From: RUG563 sp045589355
Lineage (GTDB): Bacteria > Bacillota > Clostridia > Christensenellales > Aristaeellaceae
DNA length: 41,481 bases
Reading direction: 5' to 3'
NCBI GenBank assembly: GCA_045589355.1
Contig: JAZNOW010000064.1
Coordinates: 1-41,481 of the forward strand
The notes below the pieces were generated by a model. That model had not been told where the DNA came from. It did not search any database and saw only the letters and a list, made by a program, of their open reading frames with translations. The stretch's first letter is position 1. Each line of letters starts with the position of its first letter. The position numbers and the translations under genes are program-made. Below, in pieces: positions 8,962 to 15,454 of the stretch.

Positions 8962-9648
8962 ATGAAAACATTCCGGACGCTTCTGTTGGCCCTTGTGATG
9001 ATGTGCACCTGCTTTGCGACGGCCTTAGCGGATGAGCTGGACCTGACGACCGTGCGGGAAAACCCGAACCTGTATACCTTTGACGTGGAAGTGGAAAGCG
9101 ACGCTGCTTTTGTGGAGACCACCCTCAGCACCGCCATCCGCTCTTTCACCCACAAGTATGAAAGTACCAAGCGTTACAGCTGCACCCAGTTCGATATTCT
9201 CATTGTGGATTACCTGCAGGAAGACCGGTATCCCGTGTGGCGGCTGTGGATCACCTATTGCGCCGATGACGCGTTTTTGAACATCGATTCCGTGTCCTTC
9301 CTGGTGGGCGGGCAGAAGTTTACCTTCTCCGGCGTGGCCGATACCGAATGGTACACCAAGGACGAAGACGGGTATGTGGAAAAAGTGCTCATCAAGTTTA
9401 ACGATGAAAACCTGGATTTCCCCATTGCACTGGAAAAGGCCGTGAAGGGCCACACCGGCACGGTGGAGGAGCTGGACCAGGTGGAAGTAAAAATGATCCT
9501 GCACGGCCGGGAAAACATTGAGGTTTCGCTGGGCAGCGGCTTCCTGCTGGACTTCATCGGCCTCAAGACCGCTTTCCTGGATATGAACGGCGTGGGCTAC
9601 ATGGACGAAGTGTACGGCACCACCATGAAAGTGACGGACGTGAAATAA
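8962..9648 (+). CDS. Secreted protein of unknown function
   Basis: The 228-aa product starts with a clear signal peptide (MKTFRTLLLALVMMC..., cleavage after ATALA near residue 22). The mature part is acidic with alternating beta-strand pattern and no motif I recognise. The frame is open from 8869, but the ATG at 8962 has AAAGGAGAG eight bases upstream and begins the signal peptide, so the earlier ATG is rejected. A 103-bp gap separates it from the DUF6273 gene and a strong terminator follows, so it could be the tail of that operon or a separate unit; a TATACT at 8928-8933 has no convincing -35. Confidence 0.78.
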   Translation: MKTFRTLLLALVMMCTCFATALADELDLTTVRENPNLYTFDVEVESDAAFVETTLSTAIRSFTHKYESTKRYSCTQFDILIVDYLQEDRYPVWRLWITYCADDAFLNIDSVSFLVGGQKFTFSGVADTEWYTKDEDGYVEKVLIKFNDENLDFPIALEKAVKGHTGTVEELDQVEVKMILHGRENIEVSLGSGFLLDFIGLKTAFLDMNGVGYMDEVYGTTMKVTDVK

Positions 9649-9668
9649 GCTGTTCCGCAGAAAAAAAT

Positions 9669-9698
9669 GCCTCTTGCGCATGCAGGGGGCCTTTTTTT
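9669..9698 (+). terminator. Terminator after the 8962 gene
   Basis: GCCTCTTGC (9669-9677) pairs with GCAGGGGGC (9682-9690), two of nine pairs being G-U, around the loop GCAT. A C and seven T residues follow. Confidence 0.85.
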
Positions 9699-9752
9699 CC
9701 GGGGAGCAACCGGAAGTTGACGGATCATGGCTGGCGGCAACGGGGGAATGGG

Positions 9753-9761
9753 TGGTATACT
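9753..9761 (+). promoter_or_regulatory. Possible extended -10 promoter of the XRE regulator
   Basis: TGGTATACT is an extended -10 element 22 bases before the start codon. I see no acceptable -35 at the right distance (TTGACG at 9717 is too far), so the call rests on the -10 alone. Confidence 0.4.
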
Positions 9762-9783
9762 TGGGCAAAAAGGAGGCGACGGT

Positions 9784-10137
9784 ATGCAGGAAAATGTGTT
9801 TTCCCTGGGCCAGGCAGCGGTGCAGACGCTGAATGTGCTGGCAGTGGCGGCAGGGGTGCTTCTGATTATTTTTGCGGTGCGGGCGCTGAAAAAATACCTT
9901 TCCCCTGCCCGGGAGGAAAAGAATAGCCCACCCTCTACCGTGGGCCAGCGCATCCGTTCGGCCCGGCAGGCCCGCGGCATGACCCAGGAGTTTGTGGCGG
10001 AAAAGCTGGAGGTGAGCCGGCAGGCGGTATCCAAATGGGAAAAGGACGTTTCCCTGCCCGGCACCGCCCATCTGCTGGCCCTGGCCCGGCTGCTGAACGT
10101 GCCGCCGGAACAGCTTTTGCCCGATAAAGACGAATGA
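9784..10137 (+). CDS. Membrane-anchored XRE-family transcriptional regulator
   Basis: The 117-aa protein has one hydrophobic segment at about residues 16-32 (LNVLAVAAGVLLIIFAV), a basic linker, and a C-terminal helix-turn-helix of the Cro/C1 type (residues 53-107: TVGQRIRSARQARGMTQEFVAEKL...VSRQAVSKWE). The recognition block EVSRQAVSKWEKD is the one common in Firmicute XRE regulators. The order is inverted compared with the usual N-terminal HTH and C-terminal membrane part. The chosen ATG has AGGAGG seven bases upstream (9771-9776). It probably senses a membrane or extracytoplasmic cue, but nothing in the neighbourhood shows its target. Confidence 0.82.
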   Translation: MQENVFSLGQAAVQTLNVLAVAAGVLLIIFAVRALKKYLSPAREEKNSPPSTVGQRIRSARQARGMTQEFVAEKLEVSRQAVSKWEKDVSLPGTAHLLALARLLNVPPEQLLPDKDE

Positions 10138-10164
10138 AAAAAGCGAGGATACGGCAGGGAAAGC

Positions 10165-10193
10165 GGAAAGGAAGGAGTTATCCTTTCCTTTCC
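10165..10193. repeat. Purine/pyrimidine hairpin
   Basis: GGAAAGGAAGG (10165-10175) pairs with CCTTTCCTTTCC (10183-10193) through 11 bp with one G-U. It lies between the XRE gene and the next hairpin and has no U-run, so it may be a weak terminator or RNA-stabilising stem. Confidence 0.5.
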
Positions 10194-10207
10194 CTCATAC
10201 AAAGAAC

Positions 10208-10239
10208 AAAACCGCAAGCCATGGCTGGCTTGCGGTTTT
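10208..10239. terminator. Perfect A/T-flanked hairpin terminator
   Basis: AAAACCGCAAGCC (10208-10220) pairs perfectly with GGCTTGCGGTTTT (10227-10239), loop ATGGCT. The A and T runs let it work in both directions; in context it ends the XRE gene. Confidence 0.8.
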
Positions 10240-10259
10240 GCGTGCTGCTGTGATAGAAT
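10230..10259 (+). promoter_or_regulatory. Possible promoter of the phosphotransferase gene
   Basis: TTGCGG (10230-10235), an 18-bp spacer and TGATAGAAT (extended -10, TAGAAT at 10254-10259). The -35 falls inside the 3' arm of the upstream terminator, which makes this a weak call. Confidence 0.35.
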
Positions 10260-10300
10260 GAGAACGACAAACTTGTATTTAACAAACTATCGAGAGGAAA

Positions 10301-11245
10301 ATGAAATTGTTGACCGATATGCAAGCGGACCGATTTATAAAAAAGTTGGGTACGGAAAGCTATAACGAACGAATCCGTATTGTGGAGAAATATAAAAAAC
10401 AATGGGAGTTGACTGAAATAGAATTTCAGTCAAAGCTTTCCAATAACAACCTTATTTTCTATGCGGTTTCAAAACGATACGGTAAGGTTATCTTCAAAAT
10501 TCGTATTGACAATGGTTATGATCATGAAATACTGGCACTGAAATTGTTTCAAGGCAGGAATTTCTGTAAGCTTTATGAGTATTCATTTGAAGATGAGGCA
10601 TACATCATGGAACGAATTATGCCTGCCCATACTTTATATGAAGGTGCTCCCCGCAACGAACGTATTCAAATTGCAACCGAAATATTCAAAGAACTGCACA
10701 AGAATGATTTGCCCGCTGGTACATTCCCTACATACACCGAATGGTTTGAAGAAGGGAAAGAAGGAACGAAAAACCGCGAGGATTGTGAAGATATGTATCC
10801 GTATCTTGACACTGCAGAACAAATGCTTGCAGATATATGCAAAAAGCATTCTCGCAACCTTCTGCTTCACGGTGATTTACACCATGAGAATATACTGAAA
10901 AATGAACATGGCAGTTATACGGTTATTGACCCTAAAGGCGTAATAGGCGACCCTGTATTTGATTTATCGAGATTTATACTTGATGAATTCAGAGATGATT
11001 TGACCTCAGAGCCAAAGGAGGAAATCATTGATTTCGTACAAAAGCTTGGTGACGGTGTAGGTATTCCTTGTGAGATCTTATTGCGTTGCTTGTTTATTGA
11101 AACGGTCATTTGGCTTTTCAGAGAGGAACTTGCAAACGGAGAAAGTCTTGAAGAGTGCAGGCAGCTGATTGCGAATATGAAAGTTGCGTATGCGTTGGCC
11201 CACAGCTGGAAAGAAAAACAGCACGAACAGAAATTGACAGTTTGA
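10301..11245 (+). CDS. Aminoglycoside phosphotransferase (APH) family kinase
   Basis: A 314-aa kinase of the APH/choline-kinase fold. The catalytic loop LLLHGDLHHENILK and the metal-binding block VIDPKGVIGDPVFDLSRFI are intact; the DPKG form is typical of the APH(6)/streptomycin kinase group (Pfam APH_6_hur). The N-terminal lobe is divergent. Composition differs sharply from neighbours: codons such as AAA, AAT, TTA and ATA dominate while flanking genes are GC-rich, which suggests recent acquisition. The start is set by GAGAGGAAA just before ATG. It stands alone between hairpins. Family is clear; whether it confers aminoglycoside resistance or phosphorylates a metabolite cannot be told from sequence. 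Confidence 0.82.
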   Translation: MKLLTDMQADRFIKKLGTESYNERIRIVEKYKKQWELTEIEFQSKLSNNNLIFYAVSKRYGKVIFKIRIDNGYDHEILALKLFQGRNFCKLYEYSFEDEAYIMERIMPAHTLYEGAPRNERIQIATEIFKELHKNDLPAGTFPTYTEWFEEGKEGTKNREDCEDMYPYLDTAEQMLADICKKHSRNLLLHGDLHHENILKNEHGSYTVIDPKGVIGDPVFDLSRFILDEFRDDLTSEPKEEIIDFVQKLGDGVGIPCEILLRCLFIETVIWLFREELANGESLEECRQLIANMKVAYALAHSWKEKQHEQKLTV

Positions 11246-11353
11246 TGGGGTGAAAGATTTCCATTTGTTGAGAAAACCAAAGCAGTCCCCACTCTCTCAG
11301 GAGGGCGCAAGGATGCGCACTGTGCCGGTGCATTGCGCTTGGGGGCCACATAA

Positions 11354-11388
11354 GCAAACGAGCATCCGAATGTGGGATGCTCGTTTGT
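11354..11388. terminator. Hairpin between convergent genes
   Basis: AAACGAGCATCC (11356-11367) pairs perfectly with GGATGCTCGTTT (11375-11386), loop GAATGTG, and one to two more pairs extend it. The U-run is poor (GTTTGTTCGTT). It separates the plus-strand kinase gene from the minus-strand histidine kinase and can serve both. It is a near copy of the stem at 2222-2252. Confidence 0.65.
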
Positions 11389-11441
11389 TCGTTGTTGGAT
11401 ACGTAGTTCCTTAAGCGTTTTCCTGCTGCTCTGCGCTTTTT

Positions 11442-12524
11442 TCAGCCGATGTGCATAAGAACGGTGAAGCAGGCGCCGCCTTCTTTCCGGTTGGCAACAT
11501 GGATCTCGCCGCCGGATGCGTTCAGGATGCGCTTGACCAGGGAAAGCCCCAGGCCGTTGCCTTCCTGCTTGTGGGAGGAATCGGCCTGATAGAATTTATC
11601 GAAAATGTGTTCCTGGTCTTCCGGGGCGATGCCGGGGCCGCTGTCTTCCACGGTGAAGTGGATGGTGTTTGCCACCTGCCAGAGCCTGAGGCGCACCAGG
11701 CCGCCATGGCGGTTGAACTTGATGGCGTTGTTGATCAGGTTATCCCACACATGGGCCAGCAGGCTTTCGTTGCCGGCCAGGGTGATATCGTCCATTTCCA
11801 CGTCCAGCTCAATTTCCTTTTTGGTCCATTCCATTTCGTGCAGCATCAGCACCCGGCGGATCTGCTCGTCCAGCCGGTAGGGCCTGGCCGTACCGGGGAT
11901 CTGCTGGTTTTCGATCTTGGAAAGCAGCAGCACATTGCCGATCAGGCCGGAAAGGCGCTGGGTGTTCACAAGGATTTTTTCCACATATTCCTGCTGTTCC
12001 CCCGTCATTTCCGGGGTGCCCTGCAGCAGCATGGCGTACCCTTCAATGGCGGTGATGGGGGTTTTGAACTCGTGGGACACGTTGGACACAAAATCGCTCT
12101 GCAATACTTCCGTGGCGTCCAGCGCACGCACCATCAGGTTGAAATTGCGGTTGATCTCCTCCATATCCCGGATCTTGGATTTGGTGGGCAATTGAATTTT
12201 GAAATTCCCTTTGGCCACCTGCCGCATGGCGCCCCCCAGCTTGCGGATGGGGGATAGCACCCACCGGTTCAGGTAAAAGGAAATGCCGGCGGTGATGGTG
12301 GAGCACATCAATACCGCAAACACCGGCACCATGGAATCGTCGGAGATGTTGAACACCTTGTCCAGGATCAATATCAGGATCAGCGACAGGCCGGTGGCGA
12401 TGATGAATTCTATCAGGATGGCCATCCAGTAATAGGTGCGGATGCCCAGGATGGGGCTTTTTTCGATTTTTGTTTTGATCTCTTTTTCCAGCTTTTCGAT
12501 TTCGGTGCCCAGCTTCTTTTTCAT
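11442..12524 (-). CDS. Sensor histidine kinase (HAMP, two membrane spans)
   Basis: A 360-aa class I histidine kinase. It has a short cytoplasmic coiled start, membrane spans at about 33-54 and 65-87 with only about 10 residues outside, a HAMP domain (88-140), the phosphoacceptor H151 in VSHEFKTP, the N-box NLINNAIKFN (262-271), G1 DSGPGIAP (294-301) and G2 GNGLGL (322-327). The tiny external loop suggests it senses a membrane event rather than a large ligand. The start overlaps the response regulator stop (ATGA), so the pair is one operon, regulator first. Input signal unknown. Confidence 0.92.
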   Translation of the reverse strand: MKKKLGTEIEKLEKEIKTKIEKSPILGIRTYYWMAILIEFIIATGLSLILILILDKVFNISDDSMVPVFAVLMCSTITAGISFYLNRWVLSPIRKLGGAMRQVAKGNFKIQLPTKSKIRDMEEINRNFNLMVRALDATEVLQSDFVSNVSHEFKTPITAIEGYAMLLQGTPEMTGEQQEYVEKILVNTQRLSGLIGNVLLLSKIENQQIPGTARPYRLDEQIRRVLMLHEMEWTKKEIELDVEMDDITLAGNESLLAHVWDNLINNAIKFNRHGGLVRLRLWQVANTIHFTVEDSGPGIAPEDQEHIFDKFYQADSSHKQEGNGLGLSLVKRILNASGGEIHVANRKEGGACFTVLMHIG

Positions 12525-13192
12525 TCCTTGACCACCTTGAACCCCACACCCCGCAGGGTGACGATTTTGAAATCCGGGTTATCCTTGAATTTTTCCCGCA
12601 GCCGGCCGATGTGCACGTCCACCGTGTGCAGCTCCGACCCGCTGGAATAGCCCCATATTTCGTCCATCAGCTGCTGGCGGGTGAATATTTTGCCGGGGTA
12701 GGCGGCCATTTTGTACAGCAGCATGAATTCCTTCTGGGGCAGCACCATGCTTTCTCCCTCCCGTGTGACGGTGAGGGAATCGCACTCCATCAGCGTATCG
12801 CCGATTTTCTGCTTGCGTTCGTTGTTCATTTCCGCCCGCCGCAAAAGGGCCTTTACCCGCAGCACCATTTCGTTGACGTTGATGGGCTTTACCATATAGT
12901 CGTCCGCCCCGGAATGGAAGCCCAGGCTGATGTCGTCAAAGGTGCCCTTGGCGGTGATCATCAGAATGGGCATGGCGGGGCTCTGCTCCCGCACCGCCCG
13001 GGCCAGGGCATAGCCGTCCATCCCCGGCATCATGATGTCGGAGATGATCAGGTCCACATAATCATGGGAAAGGTATTCCAGCGCTTCCCGGCCGCCCGAA
13101 ACGCCGATGGGGGTATAGCCGTGCTTTTGCAGCACCCTTTCAAACAGCTGCCTTACTTCGCTGTCGTCTTCCGCAATGAGAATTTTGAACAT
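12521..13192 (-). CDS. OmpR/PhoB-family response regulator
   Basis: A 223-aa DNA-binding response regulator. The receiver domain has the acidic pair in IAEDDSE, the phosphorylation site D52 in IISDIMMPGMDG, T80 and K102 (MVKP). A winged-helix C-terminal domain follows, with the LRxKFxDNP...TLRGVGFKV signature at the end. A TTG six bases upstream (13198) is in frame, but ATG 13192 is eight bases from AAGGAAGGG and is preferred. Co-transcribed with the histidine kinase. The target may include the divergent degV-like gene, whose promoter carries repeats of the kind this family binds. Confidence 0.92.
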   Translation of the reverse strand: MFKILIAEDDSEVRQLFERVLQKHGYTPIGVSGGREALEYLSHDYVDLIISDIMMPGMDGYALARAVREQSPAMPILMITAKGTFDDISLGFHSGADDYMVKPINVNEMVLRVKALLRRAEMNNERKQKIGDTLMECDSLTVTREGESMVLPQKEFMLLYKMAAYPGKIFTRQQLMDEIWGYSSGSELHTVDVHIGRLREKFKDNPDFKIVTLRGVGFKVVKE

Positions 13193-13220
13193 GGGCAAAA
13201 CCCTTCCTTGTTGATCGGTA

Positions 13221-13229
13221 AATATAGCA
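13221..13229 (-). promoter_or_regulatory. Promoter of the two-component operon
   Basis: On the minus strand TGCTATATT forms an extended -10 about 30 bases before the response regulator start. A TTGCAT upstream is 22 bases away, too far to be a good -35. Confidence 0.55.
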
Positions 13230-13281
13230 TATCATTTGCCGGAGCGGGATGCAAGTTGACCGGGAAAAAAAGAAGGGAAAA

Positions 13282-13325
13282 TTCAACAATAATTGAAAAT
13301 AAGTTGAAGATAAGTTGCATCTTTT
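13282..13325 (+). promoter_or_regulatory. Four 11-bp phased direct repeats, candidate response-regulator operator
   Basis: Units begin at 13282 (TTCAACAATAA), 13293 (TTGAAAATAAG), 13304 (TTGAAGATAAG) and 13315 (TTGCATCTTTT). The two central units are 10 of 11 identical and share the spacer TAAG. OmpR/PhoB-type regulators bind direct half-sites spaced 11 bp apart, and such a regulator is encoded next door. The last half-site core ends 10 bases before the -10 at 13330, the geometry of a PhoB box. Binding is inference. Confidence 0.55.
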
Positions 13326-13329
13326 GCGA

Positions 13330-13335
13330 TATAAT
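13330..13335 (+). promoter_or_regulatory. -10 box of the degV-like gene
   Basis: A perfect TATAAT. At 17-bp distance (13307-13312) there is only AAGATA, not a -35; the place is taken by the phased repeats, as in an activator-dependent promoter. Confidence 0.6.
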
Positions 13336-13378
13336 ACATATGTGAAAATCTACCATTTGCAAAAAGGAGCATCGAAAA

Positions 13379-14227
13379 ATGATCAGGATCCTTTCGGACA
13401 GCACCTGCGACCTTTCCCCGGAATTGATTGAGCAATACGATATCCGCGTCATTCCGCTGAACATTGTGCTGGACGGAAAAAGCTATGAAGACGGCCTGGA
13501 TATTACGCCGGACAAAATTTATGCCTGGGCGGACGAAAACAAAACCGTGCCCAAGACCGCAGCCTGTGCCCCCGGCCGGGTGAAGGATATTTTTGAAACC
13601 TGCCTGAAGGGGGGAGACGAGATCATCTGCTTCTCCATTTCCTCCTCCATGTCCTCCACCAACGAGATCATGCGGGCGGTGGCCCGGGAAACCGGCGCCG
13701 GGGACCGCATCAGCGTCATCAATTCCCAAAGCCTTTCCACCGGGGAAGGGCTGCTGGTGATCGCCGCTGCCGAAATGGCCAGGGAAGGCATGAAGCGGGA
13801 AGACATTGTGGAAGAAGTGAAAAAGCTGCGTTCCCGGGTGAGCGCCTCCTTCGTGGTGGATACCCTTACCTATCTCCACCGGGGCGGCCGCTGCAGCGGT
13901 GTATCCGCCCTGCTTGGCGCCACGCTGCGCATCCATCCCCAGATCAACGTGGTGGACGGCAAAATGCTGCCCGGCCAGAAATACCGGGGCAAAATGCACA
14001 AGGTGATCGCCGAATACACCAAAGACCAGCTGGCGGAAATGAAAAAAGCCCGGAAAAATCACGTGTTCATCACCCATTCCGGCTGTGACGAAAAAATGAT
14101 CGGCGCCGCTCTGGAGCAGGTGAAGGCGCTGAATTATTTCGACCATATCCACATCACCCGGGCCGGCGGCGTCGTTTCCAGCCATTGCGGGCCGGGCACA
14201 TTGGGCGTTTTGTATATCCGAAGCTGA
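13379..14227 (+). CDS. DegV family protein (fatty-acid binding)
   Basis: A 282-aa protein of the DegV/EDD fold. The N-terminal DSTCDLSPELIEQYDI opening, the SISSSMSST ligand loop (about residues 85-93), the TLTYLHRGGRCSG block and the terminal HCGPGTLGVLY are all typical. In Firmicutes such proteins (FakB) present fatty acids to the kinase FakA for incorporation into membrane lipids; no fakA is in the window. The start follows AAAAAGGAG by about ten bases. Divergent from the two-component operon, with which it shares a putative regulatory region. Family secure, ligand unknown. Confidence 0.92.
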   Translation: MIRILSDSTCDLSPELIEQYDIRVIPLNIVLDGKSYEDGLDITPDKIYAWADENKTVPKTAACAPGRVKDIFETCLKGGDEIICFSISSSMSSTNEIMRAVARETGAGDRISVINSQSLSTGEGLLVIAAAEMAREGMKREDIVEEVKKLRSRVSASFVVDTLTYLHRGGRCSGVSALLGATLRIHPQINVVDGKMLPGQKYRGKMHKVIAEYTKDQLAEMKKARKNHVFITHSGCDEKMIGAALEQVKALNYFDHIHITRAGGVVSSHCGPGTLGVLYIRS

Positions 14228-14268
14228 AGAGAAAAAGTATCCTTCGCCAAGGATCATGCGATTGGCAT

Positions 14269-14297
14269 TTGACAAGGCGAGGAAATGGAAATATACT
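14269..14297 (+). promoter_or_regulatory. Consensus promoter of the 14332 gene
   Basis: TTGACA (14269-14274), a 17-bp spacer and TATACT (14292-14297): the best -35/-10 pair in the window. Confidence 0.85.
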
Positions 14298-14331
14298 GTA
14301 GGTATTCCAATTGGAAAGAGAGGAAAAATTT

Positions 14332-14955
14332 ATGAAAAAAGCGATGTCTCTTCTTCTGGCGTTGATGCTTTGTGTGCTGTGCCTGCCTTCCCTGGCGGAA
14401 GATACGCAGGTGTACACCCACCCCACCTACGGCTATTCCATCACCGTGCCGGCGGACTGGTTCTGCGTGGATAAGACCACCATCCGGGACAGCCTGGAAG
14501 CCAGCAAAAAGGGCGAATTGTCCTCCCGTACCGCCAACCCCGAAACCCTGGCTGCGCTGCTTCCCCAGATCGAATCCACGGATTGCGCCGTGCTGGCCGA
14601 TCCTTATGGCAACAACATCGTGATCGTGCGGGAAGATGTGGGCATTGCAATCACCAACGAGGAGTTTGTGGAGTTGTTGATCCCGGCCCTCAAGAGCCAG
14701 CTTTCTGCCCAGATCCCCACCATCCAGTTCACCGCGGAAGGAGAAATCTTGCCCATCGGGGATAAGAACTTCATCAACCTGTCTGCCGAGTATGACCTGG
14801 GCGGCGTGACCGCCATCGTGGATATGCTGTTCTACCTGGAAGGCACCTATATGTACACCCTGAACCTGACCGCCACCGAAATGTTCGGCGCCGATGCGAA
14901 GAACGATTTTTATCAGGCCGTCTTTGACGCCTGCGCCACTTTTGTTACCAAGTAA
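14332..14955 (+). CDS. Secreted PsbP-like protein
   Basis: A 207-aa exported protein. The signal peptide MKKAMSLLLALMLCVLCLPSLA (1-22) is cut before EDT. The mature start, YTHPTYGYSITVPADWF, is the hallmark opening of the PsbP/DcrB/Mog1-like fold seen in many small secreted proteins of Firmicutes, and the rest alternates strands and helices as expected. No catalytic residue can be named. The frame is open from 14311, but ATG 14332 has GAGAGGAA seven bases upstream and begins the signal peptide. Single gene with consensus promoter and terminator, so likely well expressed. Confidence 0.78.
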   Translation: MKKAMSLLLALMLCVLCLPSLAEDTQVYTHPTYGYSITVPADWFCVDKTTIRDSLEASKKGELSSRTANPETLAALLPQIESTDCAVLADPYGNNIVIVREDVGIAITNEEFVELLIPALKSQLSAQIPTIQFTAEGEILPIGDKNFINLSAEYDLGGVTAIVDMLFYLEGTYMYTLNLTATEMFGADAKNDFYQAVFDACATFVTK

Positions 14956-14978
14956 CATACTGCCGGCCAACGCACAAG

Positions 14979-15018
14979 AAAACTCCCTCTGCCTATTGCA
15001 GCGGGAGTTTCTTTTTTT
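14979..15018. terminator. Bidirectional terminator between convergent genes
   Basis: AAACTCCC (14980-14987) pairs with GGGAGTTT (15003-15010); after a T-C mismatch, CTGC pairs with GCAG. T-runs flank both sides (TTTCTTTTTTT on the plus strand, TTTTCTTG on the minus strand). It ends both the 14332 gene and the minus-strand operon. Confidence 0.85.
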
Positions 15019-15022
15019 GCGG

Positions 15023-15454
15023 TCAGGCCTGGGAAAGAATGGCCAGGGCCCGATCGTATTTTTCTTTCAGTTGTGCCCTCTTTTCTGCCGGAAGAAAGGC
15101 GCAGCGGCTCTGGTCGCTGTTATGGAGCAGGTCTAAAAGCTTCACCTGCCGGGCAATGGGGTTTTGCTTCACGGCCCGGACATAATCAAAATAATCGGTG
15201 CCGGGTTGGTGGGTGAGCAGCTGGAGGGCCTGGGTCACTTCCGGCGGAAATTCCTTTTCCAGCTCCTGAAGGGTGACGGGGGTGTCCTCCATTACGTCAT
15301 GGAGCAGCGCGGCGCAGCAGGTGAATTCGTCCCCGGCCTGTTCGGCCAGATGAATGGGGTGAAAAATGTAGGGCACGCCGCTTTTATCCACCTGGCCGTG
15401 GTGGGCCTGGTATGCCAGCACCATGGCCTTTTTCGTCAGGGGTGTGTAAATCAT
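15023..15454 (-). CDS. Stand-alone HD phosphohydrolase, (p)ppGpp-hydrolase type
   Basis: A 143-aa single-domain protein related to the hydrolase half of RelA/SpoT, the size of small alarmone hydrolases (MESH1-like). The metal and catalytic pattern is present: the block GQVDKSGVPYIFHP (H32), LLHDVMEDT (H52-D53, E56-D57) and LLDLLHN (D108, N112). Such enzymes remove pyrophosphate from (p)ppGpp. It is the third gene of an operon of glycosidases, and its ATG overlaps the GH4 stop by four bases, an unusual place for an alarmone enzyme. The family is convincing; the substrate is inferred and another nucleotide is possible. Confidence 0.82.
   Translation of the reverse strand: MIYTPLTKKAMVLAYQAHHGQVDKSGVPYIFHPIHLAEQAGDEFTCCAALLHDVMEDTPVTLQELEKEFPPEVTQALQLLTHQPGTDYFDYVRAVKQNPIARQVKLLDLLHNSDQSRCAFLPAEKRAQLKEKYDRALAILSQA

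Noticed and set aside
11246..11350. Imperfect inverted repeats GCGCAA...TTGCGC resembling an integron attC site
   Set aside because: No core GTTRRRY sites, no integrase and no cassette array; the pairing is irregular.
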